A stretch of 64,000 nucleotides of DNA from JAICKM01 sp050998805. GTDB taxonomy: Bacteria; Chloroflexota; Chloroflexia; QHBQ01; JAICKM01. The stretch covers positions 65,019 to 129,018 of the forward strand of contig JBPCPV010000031.1 of the NCBI GenBank assembly GCA_050998805.1. The letters run 5' to 3'. Below are positions 39,013 through 47,695 of the stretch, one piece after another. Every line of letters begins with the position of its first letter. Within the stretch, counting starts at the first letter, position 1. Both the position numbers and the translations under genes were made by a program. The notes below the pieces were generated by a model. That model saw nothing but the letters and a program-made list of their open reading frames with translations. It did not search any database and was not told where the DNA came from.

Positions 39013-40731
39013 ATGCCGCAAGCCCCGACACCCAAGTCCCTAGACCCGCTGGGCGGATTCAGCTTCGTCCTCCACAGCCACTTGCCGTTCTACAGGCAGA
39101 CCGGGCGCTGGCCGCATGGGGAGGAGGTGCTGCACGAGGTGATGGCCGAGACTTATATCCCGCTCGTGGCTGGGCTGCTCGACCTGGCCGAGGATGGCAT
39201 CCCTTTCCGGCTGACGCTCGGCATCACGCCGATCCTGGCCGAGCAGCTGGACGACAAGCTGATCGGCGAGCATTTCGACCGCTACATCGAGCATGAGGCA
39301 CGGTTGGCTGGCGAGGACCGCGCATGCTTCGAGGCGCAGGGCGATGCGCGGGGCGTCAAGGCGGCGCAGTACTACGAGGACTACTACGAGCGGGTCGGGC
39401 GGCTGTTCGACGAGCGGCTGGGGCGCGACATACTCGGCGCGTGCCGGAGGTTGCAGGACTCCGGCCACATCGAGATCTTGGCCTCGGCAGCGACACACGC
39501 CTACCTGCCGCTGCTGTCGCGGGATTCGAGCATATACGCGCAGCTGGAGGTCGGCAAGCGGGCATATGAGCATCACTTCGAGCGCGAGCCGCGCTCCATC
39601 TGGCTGCCTGAGTGCGCCTACCGCCCGGCCTACTTCGCGCAAGCCCCACACTACGGATACTATGCCAAATCGGGGCTGGAGACCTTCCTAGCCGAGGAGG
39701 GCATCAGCCTCTTCTTCTGTGAGACGCACGCCGTCACAGGGGGCGAGCCGACCGGCAAGGCTGCGGGCGGTGCTGTCGGCTACGCACCGATCCCGGAGCG
39801 GCTGCTGTTGGCGATCCCGAATTATATCCCGCCGAGAGACCGCAGCAGCTACCGGCCCTATCTTGTCGGGGCAAGCGATGTGGCGGTGATGGCCCGCAAC
39901 GAGCGCACCGGGCGGCAGGTTTGGGCGAGCCAGGTGGGATACCCCGGCGACCCCTGGTACCGAGAGTTCCACCGCAAACACGAGACGAGCGGGATGCAGT
40001 ACTGGCGGGTGACCGGCCAGAGTGTTGGCCTGGGAGAGAAGGCCCCCTACGAGCCGGAGCGGGCGCAGGAGCGCGTGCGGGAACACGCCCAGCACTTCGT
40101 GAGCCTCGTCGAGGATCTCCTCAAAGAGTACCGTAGGGCGAATGACGGGCCGGGGATCATCGTGTCGGCATACGACACCGAGCTGTTCGGACACTGGTGG
40201 CACGAGGGAGTGGATTGGCTGCTGGAGACGCTGCGGCTGCTGGCGACCAACCCGGCAATCGAGACGGTGACCGCCGGAGGCTGGCTGGCCGAACACCCGG
40301 CGACCGAGAGGCTGGCGCTTCCCGAAAGCTCCTGGGGCGACGCAGGCGGCCACAACACCTGGGCGAACCCGGCGACCGAGTGGATGTGGTCGGGCATACA
40401 CGGCGCGGAGCGGCAGATGGAGCAGCTAGTCGCCCGGCACCCCAATGCTGACGGCGAGCTGCTCGAACTGCTGACGCAGGCCGCCCGCGAACTCCTGCTG
40501 TTGCAGGCCAGCGATTGGGAGTTCCTGACGACGACGACCCAGGCACCGGAGTACTCGAGCCGGCGGTTCATGGAGCACCTTGCCTGGTTCAACGACCTCG
40601 CGCAGGCCGCCGAGATGACTTCGGCGGAGGAGACGGTGGACGAGATGGCGCTGGCCCGCGCCCGCGCCTACGCGATGCGCGACAACCCCTTCCCCGACCT
40701 CGACTACCGTCTCTTCGCGGAGCGGGAATAG
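39013..40731 (+). CDS. glycoside hydrolase family 57 enzyme (1,4-alpha-glucan branching enzyme type)
   Basis: 572 residues with DUF1957-type C terminus. Family blocks: FVLHSHLPFYR, RLTLGITPILAEQL, the nucleophile-bearing WLPECAYRP, the acid/base Asp in SAYDTELFGHWWHEG, and the C-terminal SDWEFLTTT. GH57 branching enzymes form alpha-1,6 branches in glycogen-like glucans. ATG 39013 follows GAGGAGG; an upstream in-frame start at 38992 is inside glycerate kinase and lacks support. Confidence 0.92.
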   Translation: MPQAPTPKSLDPLGGFSFVLHSHLPFYRQTGRWPHGEEVLHEVMAETYIPLVAGLLDLAEDGIPFRLTLGITPILAEQLDDKLIGEHFDRYIEHEARLAGEDRACFEAQGDARGVKAAQYYEDYYERVGRLFDERLGRDILGACRRLQDSGHIEILASAATHAYLPLLSRDSSIYAQLEVGKRAYEHHFEREPRSIWLPECAYRPAYFAQAPHYGYYAKSGLETFLAEEGISLFFCETHAVTGGEPTGKAAGGAVGYAPIPERLLLAIPNYIPPRDRSSYRPYLVGASDVAVMARNERTGRQVWASQVGYPGDPWYREFHRKHETSGMQYWRVTGQSVGLGEKAPYEPERAQERVREHAQHFVSLVEDLLKEYRRANDGPGIIVSAYDTELFGHWWHEGVDWLLETLRLLATNPAIETVTAGGWLAEHPATERLALPESSWGDAGGHNTWANPATEWMWSGIHGAERQMEQLVARHPNADGELLELLTQAARELLLLQASDWEFLTTTTQAPEYSSRRFMEHLAWFNDLAQAAEMTSAEETVDEMALARARAYAMRDNPFPDLDYRLFAERE

Positions 40732-40757
40732 GCTATCCCTGCTGCCTGCTGAGTGGC

Positions 40758-42800
40758 CTAACGGGACGCCTCTCGCTCGGCCAATATCGCGCGCGCCCCG
40801 CCCATGTAGGTGCGGTAGACCGCGACGGCGCTCAGGAACGGAAGCAACAGCCAGGTGAAGACCATGATGCCGATCGCGAGGGGGCCTGCCTGTGTGACGG
40901 CGAAGAGGATGAAGAGACTGGACCAGTAGACGCCCGCCCAGAGCGATAGAATCATTATGCCGATGAAGCCGCGCCCACTCATCAGCCAGCCCATGCCCAT
41001 GAAACCGGCCCAGCCCGCGCCTGCCTCGGTGACCGCGAGCTGGAGCGCGCGGCGCGTGAGCTGTCGGGGGTCGTCGGGCACCGCGCTTGGGTGGGGGACG
41101 GCGTGCTGGCGAGCCGCCGTCTTCATGCGCCCGAAGAAGGTCCGCCGGTAAGCGCGGATCGTTTCAGAGCCTATAGATCCGGCGAGGTGGCGCATGAGCA
41201 TGAAGTAGCCGAGGCCGACCCAGCAGGCGACGAGCAGCACGAGCGCGGTATGCACGAAGTCGCCGCCGACCGCCGAGCGCACGATCACCGCTGCGTCCGG
41301 CGGCAGGAAGTCGTCCATCGTGCCCTGCGTGCCGCCGGGGAACTTCTGATACATGGCGACTGTTTCGATCAGGCCCATGACCAGGAAGACCAGATAGGTT
41401 GCGATGATCCCGCTCGCGATCACGGCGAGGGTGCGCTTGGCGAATGGTACACTCAACAGCGGGCGGCCTGTGACGCGGGGCAGGGCGAATGTGGCGAGCG
41501 TCACTAGGCCGAGTATGGCGAAGCCGACCAGGTTGAGTTGGGCATGGGCATACGGCGTGACCATCCAGCCGGTTCCCTGCGCCGTGTCGAGCCAGTCGTG
41601 GACAAGCGGCGTGCTCTGTAGCACGCCCTGCACCGTGCCGACGAGCAGGCAGGCGGTGCTGATCCCGACGAAGCGCGAGAGCCAGTGGTCAGCCGGGGCG
41701 TCGGGCGCCGCGCCCTTCTTGAGGGTAAGGAAGATGTTGGCGATGAAGGCCCAGAAGCCGACGCCCATGATCATGGCCGCAGTAACAAGCGGGATGGTAT
41801 GCCAGAGGCCGACCTGAGCGCGTATCTGGTCGTAGGTCATGCGGCCCTCGACAATCGGCGTGCCCTCGACAAAGCCGAGTATGATCGCCACAAGCCAGAA
41901 GCTGAAGACGCCGATCACGACGGTGAAGTAGCTGAAGCGCGCCAGCTTGTAGCTGTAGATCGGCCTGCCGAGCATTCGCGGCAGGAAGAAGTAGAGCAGC
42001 GCCATCATGCCGATGGAGACGCCGCCGACGAGGTTCATGTGGGCGTGGGCCATCGGGTCGATCATCTGGCCGGCCTCGCCGGCCTTGTGCAGCCAGTCGA
42101 GCGACCAGGGCATCACCTGGTAGACACCCTGTACCGTGCCGACGAACAGCGCCAGCGACGAGACGACGCAGAACTGCACCAGCAGCCACTCAATCGGGCT
42201 GGCCCCTTCTTTCGGGTTCTCTTTGCGGAAGCGGTTTATGCTGCGCGCCGTCAGCAAGACGTTCGCGGTGAAGGTCCAGTAACCGATGCCCATCACGGCG
42301 GCGGTCGCGGCAATCGGCACTTTGTGCCAGGCGCCGAGGAAGTCGCGGGCGTCCTCGTACTTCCAGCCGGCGTGGACCATCATGCCCTCATAGGCCCCGA
42401 CGCTGAGGACGGCGAGGTAGAAGCCGAAGACGCCGACCACCGTGAACCAGAATGAGACGCTGGTGAGCGTGTTGCTGTAGAGCGGGCGGCGTCCGAGGCG
42501 GGGCAGGATATAGTAGAGCAGCGCCGTCAGCGTGATCGTACCTGCGCCGACTATGGTGATGTGCGTCTGCGCCAGGTTGGTGATCATGTGCCCGCCGTAG
42601 TCGGCTGTGCGTATCCACTCGGCGAACATCGGTAGCCGCTGCACTATCCCGTGGACCGCGCTGATCACGAGGGAGATCCCCGCGGCGAAGAAGAACCGCG
42701 GCAGGCCGTGGTCGGCGTTCAGCTCGTCTACGGCGATCTCAGCCCGGTCGTCGGTGTAGTTGGCAGCGACTTTGGGGTTTGGTGTAGCGATGGCGCTCAA
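40758..42800 (-). CDS. membrane protein with three CcoN-like modules
   Basis: 680 residues, about 14-16 transmembrane segments. Three repeats of ~170 residues (about 34-190, 206-362, 377-540) each resemble helices X-XII of CcoN/NorB: compare TLTALLYYILPRLGRRPLYS, GMMALLYFFLPRMLGRPIYS and TLATFALPRVTGRPLLS. The HXH heme-ligand site reads QTH, HAH and HAQ, so only the middle module keeps both His. The CuB histidines (helix VI and the HH pair) are absent, so it is not an oxidase. The last ~140 residues are a different membrane domain. TTG 42800 follows AGGAG. Last gene of the bc/cbb3 operon; perhaps a heme-b electron carrier or supercomplex subunit. Confidence 0.85.
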   Translation of the reverse strand: MSAIATPNPKVAANYTDDRAEIAVDELNADHGLPRFFFAAGISLVISAVHGIVQRLPMFAEWIRTADYGGHMITNLAQTHITIVGAGTITLTALLYYILPRLGRRPLYSNTLTSVSFWFTVVGVFGFYLAVLSVGAYEGMMVHAGWKYEDARDFLGAWHKVPIAATAAVMGIGYWTFTANVLLTARSINRFRKENPKEGASPIEWLLVQFCVVSSLALFVGTVQGVYQVMPWSLDWLHKAGEAGQMIDPMAHAHMNLVGGVSIGMMALLYFFLPRMLGRPIYSYKLARFSYFTVVIGVFSFWLVAIILGFVEGTPIVEGRMTYDQIRAQVGLWHTIPLVTAAMIMGVGFWAFIANIFLTLKKGAAPDAPADHWLSRFVGISTACLLVGTVQGVLQSTPLVHDWLDTAQGTGWMVTPYAHAQLNLVGFAILGLVTLATFALPRVTGRPLLSVPFAKRTLAVIASGIIATYLVFLVMGLIETVAMYQKFPGGTQGTMDDFLPPDAAVIVRSAVGGDFVHTALVLLVACWVGLGYFMLMRHLAGSIGSETIRAYRRTFFGRMKTAARQHAVPHPSAVPDDPRQLTRRALQLAVTEAGAGWAGFMGMGWLMSGRGFIGIMILSLWAGVYWSSLFILFAVTQAGPLAIGIMVFTWLLLPFLSAVAVYRTYMGGARAILAEREASR

Positions 42801-42840
42801 GTTATGCTCCTATGTATCTTTCAGTGGCCACAAACCAATA

Positions 42841-42868
42841 GCTGACGGCTGATGGCTGACGGCTGAAA
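42841..42868. repeat. GGCTGAC heptamer array
   Basis: Four heptamers of the GCTGACG/GCTGATG type in the gap between two operon genes, the inverse family of that at 15102-15123. Confidence 0.85.
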
Positions 42869-42869
42869 G

Positions 42870-43403
42870 CTACCTTATCGTGAAAGCGTAATAGACCCGG
42901 CTGTTGTCGAACATGCCGCCGGAGGGCACGTCTACGAGATACGCGCCGGGTGTCCACTCACCCGACTTTGGGCGCATCAGCAGGAGTTTGCCGCCGGGCA
43001 TACGGGTGGAGGTTATGGGCAGGGCCTCTTTGCCGACGGGGTACACCCGGTAGTCAATGGTGTCCACGTCAATGCTCGCCTGGTTGATGACTACCGAATC
43101 GACCGACGCGCCGTCTACCTGCAAGATCCTGTCGGACTTGGCGAGGTCCGGCTGGTCCGACTCGATAAGCTGGACAAGGCTCGACGGAAAACGGGAGTCG
43201 GAGCCGGGGTGGAGCTGTAGGAATGCCCCGCGGTCATCGTCGCGGGGCAGGATGCCGGGCTGGGCAGGCACCCCAAGGAAAGGGCTTGCATCCGAGTTAT
43301 TGATCGCCCAGTTTTCGTAGAGTGAGAGGCCGAAAACGGCGACCATCATCACCGCCATCAGGGGATAGATGATCTTCCTGCCGGTGTTTAGAGACATCCT
43401 CAT
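42870..43403 (-). CDS. membrane-anchored small protein of the respiratory operon
   Basis: 177 residues from ATG 43403. One N-terminal transmembrane helix (IIYPLMAVMMVAVFGLSLY) anchors an extracytoplasmic domain that looks like a small beta sandwich (VYPVGKEALPITSTRMPGG, GAYLVDVPSGG). No heme or metal motif is seen. It begins seven bases after the preceding stop. Family not recognised; probably an accessory subunit of the oxidase complex. Confidence 0.75.
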   Translation of the reverse strand: MRMSLNTGRKIIYPLMAVMMVAVFGLSLYENWAINNSDASPFLGVPAQPGILPRDDDRGAFLQLHPGSDSRFPSSLVQLIESDQPDLAKSDRILQVDGASVDSVVINQASIDVDTIDYRVYPVGKEALPITSTRMPGGKLLLMRPKSGEWTPGAYLVDVPSGGMFDNSRVYYAFTIR

Positions 43404-43410
43404 AGAGCGT

Positions 43411-43704
43411 CTACCTTGTCGCAAGCGGCACCGCCGGGTTTGGGGCGGGAGGCGCGGGTTCGGGGAGGGGCGGGCCGGGCGACGGCTCCGGCGGCTCAGG
43501 GATCGGAGCGGGCAGGGGCGGGGCGGGGCCGGGTTCGGGCGGCGGTATAAGCCGGGCGCTCCACTGCCCGTGGACGATCCCTGCGGTCTCCTCGCGGTGG
43601 TGCCTGTAGACCGAGAAGCCGACGGCAACGATGGTCACGAAAAGCACCGCGCCAATGTCGAGCAGCAGGTCTTCGGCTGTAGTCCAGCTAATTGAGTCCC
43701 ACAT
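43411..43704 (-). CDS. small membrane protein with Pro-rich tail
   Basis: 97 residues. One transmembrane helix (DIGAVLFVTIVAVGFSVY) followed by YRHHREETAG and a ~45-residue tail almost entirely of Pro, Glu, Ala and Gly. No family recognised. Tightly packed between operon genes, so probably a real small subunit; the size and single helix recall CcoQ, but similarity is not convincing. Confidence 0.7.
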   Translation of the reverse strand: MWDSISWTTAEDLLLDIGAVLFVTIVAVGFSVYRHHREETAGIVHGQWSARLIPPPEPGPAPPLPAPIPEPPEPSPGPPLPEPAPPAPNPAVPLATR

Positions 43705-43713
43705 CAGGTCACC

Positions 43714-44028
43714 TCAACTAAGTACCTCATAGACCTCGATCACCGGGGTGCTATGGTAACGGGCGACATCCGCCTCGAAATCGCGTATCATCGGCGTGCT
43801 GGCGTAGTGGTCGATGTCGGAGAGGCCGTACCATTGGGTATAGCTCACGACCTTCACGCTGCCCTGCGGGAGGTTCTGCATCCAGACGCCGCCCCTATGG
43901 AAGCCGGGCGTGTTCTGGGCAACGATCTGTGTGCCGCTGACAGCCGCCATGAAGAGGTTTTCGCCAGGTTGTAGTTCGTGGGTCCGCTCAGGCGGCACCA
44001 CAAAAGTTATCGTGCGTACATAAGCCAT
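43714..44028 (-). CDS. ABM-like dimeric alpha/beta-barrel protein
   Basis: 104 residues, soluble, with the beta-alpha-beta pattern of antibiotic-biosynthesis-monooxygenase-like domains (YVRTITFVVPPERTHEL at the start, VKVVSYTQWYGLSDIDHYA in the middle, TPVIEVYEV at the end). This fold is used by heme-binding and heme-degrading proteins among others. In a cytochrome operon a role in heme handling is possible but unproven. Confidence 0.65.
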   Translation of the reverse strand: MAYVRTITFVVPPERTHELQPGENLFMAAVSGTQIVAQNTPGFHRGGVWMQNLPQGSVKVVSYTQWYGLSDIDHYASTPMIRDFEADVARYHSTPVIEVYEVLS

Positions 44029-44041
44029 GCGGTCGTCACCC

Positions 44042-44365
44042 CTATTTCACCGGGTAGTTGGTCACAATGTCGGCCTGGTATGTCTGGCCGACGCCGTAGA
44101 AGAGTATTGCAACGATCAGAAAGAGGAGCAGCACTCCACCGAGGACGATCCCCCAAGTCATGTTCAGGCCCGGAGGCTCGCCGGGACGCCCGGCCTCAGC
44201 CTCGACCTCTTCCGACGCGCTTTCCTCGACGGGAGCCTCGCCGTGCCCACCGGCAATCGGCTCAAGCCCGTAGAGCGGCTCTTCGTCGCCCCCGTACTCC
44301 CCGCGCGCTCTGTCGCGGTGCGCCGCCTGGATCTCGCCCTGCGCGAACCTCGTCTCTTCGTCCAT
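44042..44365 (-). CDS. small single-helix membrane protein of the respiratory operon
   Basis: 107 residues. An acidic, probably disordered N-terminal half precedes one transmembrane helix (WGIVLGGVLLLFLIVAILFY) and a short C terminus. No family recognised. Placed 13 bases before the ABM-like gene in the operon. Confidence 0.7.
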   Translation of the reverse strand: MDEETRFAQGEIQAAHRDRARGEYGGDEEPLYGLEPIAGGHGEAPVEESASEEVEAEAGRPGEPPGLNMTWGIVLGGVLLLFLIVAILFYGVGQTYQADIVTNYPVK

Positions 44366-44375
44366 GTTTAGCTCC

Positions 44376-44669
44376 TCAGTAGTTGTAGCCGTGTATGATC
44401 GTGATGATGATGTAGCCGACTATGCCGACTGCAACCATGGCGTAGAGCATCATCAGGTAGATCGGCAGAGGGCCGTTGGCCTCCTGCTGGACGCCTGCGA
44501 AGTCTTCGACGTTGCGGCCCAGGTCGTTCGGCAGCCGCTTGCGGTCGCGTCCCATCCAGGCGGCGAGTGCGATGGTTGCGATCATGCCGATGATCCAGGC
44601 CCAAAGGTACGCATCGAAGCCTACGTTCCAGTCCCAGGGCTTGAGCAAATCGCTGTCACTTGGCGGCAT
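44376..44669 (-). CDS. CcoP N-terminal-like membrane subunit
   Basis: 97 residues, two transmembrane helices. The segment GVQQEANGPLPIYLMMLYAM recalls the CcoP N-terminal signature (EFDNPLPRWWLWLFY), which tethers the cytochrome c subunit to cbb3 oxidase. No heme motif is present; the cytochrome c function is probably supplied by the CcoO fusion and the diheme protein. Assignment is moderate. Confidence 0.65.
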   Translation of the reverse strand: MPPSDSDLLKPWDWNVGFDAYLWAWIIGMIATIALAAWMGRDRKRLPNDLGRNVEDFAGVQQEANGPLPIYLMMLYAMVAVGIVGYIIITIIHGYNY

Positions 44670-44681
44670 ACAGACCTCCTT

Positions 44682-44972
44682 TTAGCGTGACCGACCCGCA
44701 GGCGGCGGGAAGAGCGGCAGGGCGTCCAGGTCGTCGGCGTTTTCGAGCATAGTGTACTTCGCTTGCTCGACATCATCGAACTGGCCGGTCTTCCATGCCC
44801 AAAGCACGGTGAGGGCCGCCCCGACAATGGTGACGCTGCCGACGATGAAGATAATCATAGCCATCGACATCTCGTCGCCGCCGAGGTTATCGTGCGCGGA
44901 TACGGCCGGCACCAGGCTGCACATGATCAGGAACGCGCCAAGCGCGCCCAGGCTTCTGACTAAGTACCTCAT
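44682..44972 (-). CDS. CcoS-like protein with signal peptide
   Basis: 96 residues from ATG 44972 after GGAGG. After a hydrophobic N terminus that may be a signal peptide (LGALGAFLIMCSLVPAVSAH), a transmembrane helix leads into WAWKTGQFDDVEQAKYTML, the hallmark of CcoS (GQFDD after a helix). CcoS is needed to insert heme and copper into cbb3 oxidase. The extra N-terminal helix is unusual for CcoS. Confidence 0.7.
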   Translation of the reverse strand: MRYLVRSLGALGAFLIMCSLVPAVSAHDNLGGDEMSMAMIIFIVGSVTIVGAALTVLWAWKTGQFDDVEQAKYTMLENADDLDALPLFPPPAGRSR

Positions 44973-44984
44973 ACGAACCTCCGG

Positions 44985-45072
44985 TGCGTAGTACGTAGTG
45001 CGTAGCATTGTTGCGTGTAACTTGCTCATATAGCTCGCTATTTCTTACGCACTAAGTAATACGCAATACGTT
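44985..45072. repeat. pair of ACGCACT-family arrays in opposite orientation
   Basis: GTAGTGC-type units at 44985-45008 and CGCACTA/CGCAATA units at 45046-45072 face each other across 37 bases. The ccoO-fusion stop codon abuts the right array. Confidence 0.8.
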
Positions 45073-46183
45073 ACGGCGTCGGCGTCGTGGGTGGCGGCGT
45101 CGCGGGAGCGGGCGTGCCGCTGCCAGCCGCGCCCTGCCCTGGCTGCTGCGGCTGTGGCGTCAGCATCGTCGTCACAGGGGTGAGTTGGATCGGCTTGTAG
45201 TCGGGGGCGCTGACCATCATATCGGAGGTCGGCTCGCGGTTGATGCCGCCCTTCGGTATGGTGCGGATGAAGTTAGTCACGTCCCAGATGTCGTTGACGG
45301 TGAGCATGTCGCCCCAGGAGGGCATCGCGGTGCCGTCTACTCCGAACAGGATCGCATCGTATAGCTCGCCGTCGCTGAACATGAGCTGCGCCGAGACGTC
45401 GGTGAAGTTGCGGGGCGCAGGCCCGTTGACCGACCCGCCTATCCAGTGCGAGGCGGGGCCTTTTCCGTCTCCCTGGAGGCCGTGGCAGCCGATGCAGTTG
45501 GTCAGGAAGACGGTCTTGCCGTGGAGCAGCGAGCGTTGTGTCGCCTCCATCGGGTTGCGGACGTTCCTCCAGGTGGAGGGGAACCAGTCGTGAATGATCG
45601 CTTCATTGCCCTTGGCCCTCTCGTTAAGCAGCTTGGTTTTGAGCGTCGTCTGGCGGGCCACGCGGTCATCAGCCGCCTTGCCGCCGAGGGACTGCACATA
45701 GGAGACTAGATCCCTTATGTCCTGTCCAGGCTCGTCGTTGTTGTAGTAGAAGCTGAACTCCGGCATGATCGACTTGGGGAAGGTGAAGCGCGGGTTGTTG
45801 AAGTGGGCTAGGTGCCACTCGTCGGTATGCACGCCGCCCTCCTGCGAGAGGTCCGGCCCGGTGCGCTCGGTGCCGAGCATCGGGGTCTGTAGGTAGTAAT
45901 AGTCGCCGGCCTGGGCCACGCGGCCGAGTGTGCGAAAAGAGCCTACTCCGGTCCAATCCTGAGCGCGGAGGTATTGTGAGTGGCAGTAGTAGCAGCCGTT
46001 GCCGGCGTATAATCGGCGGCCGCTTTCCTCCTGGGCGGTCAGGGGGCGGGCGTCAGCCGACTGGGGAGGGCGGAAGGTGAGGTAGGGCAGGGCGACGACC
46101 ACGAAGACGACTGACCAGAAGACGATCATCGCGCCGAAGGCCACCGTCGTCACATCCATGCGGAAAATGGGTTTGCCGGTCAC
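45071..46183 (-). CDS. CcoO-like cytochrome c oxidase subunit fused to a second cytochrome c domain
   Basis: 370 residues from GTG 46183 after GGGGAGGG. An N-terminal transmembrane helix is followed by a CcoO-like domain (heme c motif GCYYCHSQYLR, GPDLSQEGG, HLAHFNNPR) and then a second cytochrome c domain (NCIGCHGLQGDGKGP, distal Met in GTAMPSWGDML). The tail is Pro/Thr-rich. This replaces separate CcoO and CcoP subunits and would deliver electrons to CcoN. It lies 16 bases after ccoN. Confidence 0.9.
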   Translation of the reverse strand: MTGKPIFRMDVTTVAFGAMIVFWSVVFVVVALPYLTFRPPQSADARPLTAQEESGRRLYAGNGCYYCHSQYLRAQDWTGVGSFRTLGRVAQAGDYYYLQTPMLGTERTGPDLSQEGGVHTDEWHLAHFNNPRFTFPKSIMPEFSFYYNNDEPGQDIRDLVSYVQSLGGKAADDRVARQTTLKTKLLNERAKGNEAIIHDWFPSTWRNVRNPMEATQRSLLHGKTVFLTNCIGCHGLQGDGKGPASHWIGGSVNGPAPRNFTDVSAQLMFSDGELYDAILFGVDGTAMPSWGDMLTVNDIWDVTNFIRTIPKGGINREPTSDMMVSAPDYKPIQLTPVTTMLTPQPQQPGQGAAGSGTPAPATPPPTTPTP

Positions 46184-46199
46184 AGATCCGTGCCCTCCC

Positions 46200-47675
46200 C
46201 TACGCCGGTGCTTCGGCGGCGGACGGCGCAAGGCCGACCACACGCTCGCCGACGGTCATTGTCTTGTAGATATTCCACGCCTGGACGATACCGCTGACGA
46301 CTATCAGCGCACCGGCCAGGGCGCGGATGCCCATATAGGGCTTGATCTCCGGCAGCGTCCATTGCACCGACTGGCCGTTGAGCCACGCAGCGCCCTGGAT
46401 CAGCCCCGCCACCTGGAGGCTGATCATCATCAGCAGGAAGCCGACTGTGATGAGCCAGAATTGGACTTCTGCGAGGCCGGGGTTGTGTATGCGGCGGCGC
46501 ATGACGACCGGGATGATGTAGTAGATCGCGCCCATCGCCCAGAATGAGAAGGTGCCGAGGAGCGCGAGGTGGGCGTGACCGGGGATCCACTGTGTGAAGT
46601 GGATCAGGCGGTTGAAGCCCTGCACCGACTGGAACGGCCCCTGCACACAGGTGATGAAGTAGAAGATGGTGCCCACTATCATAAACTTGAGCGGTAAGCT
46701 CTCGTAAATCTTGCCCCACCTACCTCTCATTGTCAGCCAGATATTCGCCAGGAAGGTGAAGACCGGGATGAAGAGACCGAAGCTGCCGAGAACGGCGAGC
46801 GTCTTGAGCCAGCCGGGGGTAGGCGTGCTCAAGATGTGGTGCTGGCCGACCAGCCCGTAGAAGAACGCGATGCTCCAGAAGCCGATCAGCGAGAGCAGGT
46901 GGCTATAGAGCGGCGCGCGGATGATGACCGGCACCATGTAGTAGCAGATGGCGACGCCGCTCGTGGTGAACCAGTAGCCGAGGACGTTGTGCCCGTAGAA
47001 CCACTGCCAGATCACGTCGTCTATCCCCTGGAGGCTGCCCGACGGGAAACCGGCCCAGTTGACGTTGCCCCCGGCGAGCTGATCGAAGACCGGCTGCCAC
47101 ATCACGTTGCCGATGAAGTAAAGCGTCGGCATCCATATCATGGTGCCCATGATGTACCAGAGGCTCACGAACAGCTTTTTCTCTTTACGCGCCAGAATAG
47201 TGCGGAAGATATTATACCCTGTGCCGAGCAGGCCGATCATCACCATCACGTCGAGCGGCCAGATCAGTTCGGCGTACTCGCGGCCCTGGGTCAGGCCGTT
47301 GAGCAGGGTGAAGACCGCCAAGATGCCGATGGCGTTCCAGAGGACCATCATAATGTTGCCGAGCATTTCGCTGTGGAGCTTCACGCCACAGAGCTTCGGG
47401 ACGATGTAGAGGAAGGCCCCGATCTGCGCCATGCTCAACCAGAGGAAGAGTACCCCGTTGGTGTGCAGCTGGCGGACGCGCCCGAACTCGAGCCAGGGTA
47501 TGCCAGCGAAAGCGTCGGGGCTGAACATCTCGATGGCGGCTATCAAGCCGACGAAATCAGCTATAGTCAGCCAGAAAATCGCCGAAAGCAGCCAGTTGCG
47601 TGAGGCGCTGTGTTCGGAGGTGAAGACCCCGCTTGTGCTAAGTGTGTTGACATCCTTGAAGTCGCGGCTGTTCAT
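46200..47675 (-). CDS. ccoN: cbb3-type cytochrome c oxidase subunit I
   Basis: 491 residues, about 12 transmembrane helices. CuB ligands: His in YGHNVLGYWFTT and the pair in VGQHHILSTPTPGW; heme ligands in WIPGHAHLALLG and the helix II HTNGVLFLW. These are the residues of a catalytically active C-family heme-copper oxidase reducing oxygen to water. The tyrosine cross-link position is not assigned. ATG 47675 follows GAGGAG. Similar in its helix X-XII part to the triplicated protein at 40758-42800. Confidence 0.93.
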   Translation of the reverse strand: MNSRDFKDVNTLSTSGVFTSEHSASRNWLLSAIFWLTIADFVGLIAAIEMFSPDAFAGIPWLEFGRVRQLHTNGVLFLWLSMAQIGAFLYIVPKLCGVKLHSEMLGNIMMVLWNAIGILAVFTLLNGLTQGREYAELIWPLDVMVMIGLLGTGYNIFRTILARKEKKLFVSLWYIMGTMIWMPTLYFIGNVMWQPVFDQLAGGNVNWAGFPSGSLQGIDDVIWQWFYGHNVLGYWFTTSGVAICYYMVPVIIRAPLYSHLLSLIGFWSIAFFYGLVGQHHILSTPTPGWLKTLAVLGSFGLFIPVFTFLANIWLTMRGRWGKIYESLPLKFMIVGTIFYFITCVQGPFQSVQGFNRLIHFTQWIPGHAHLALLGTFSFWAMGAIYYIIPVVMRRRIHNPGLAEVQFWLITVGFLLMMISLQVAGLIQGAAWLNGQSVQWTLPEIKPYMGIRALAGALIVVSGIVQAWNIYKTMTVGERVVGLAPSAAEAPA

Positions 47676-47695
47676 ACAGAGCACTCCTCGATGCT

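Noticed and set aside
40758..42800. annotation as cytochrome c oxidase subunit I
   Set aside because: It matches only helices X-XII of that subunit, three times, and lacks the CuB histidines; the true subunit I is at 46200-47675.
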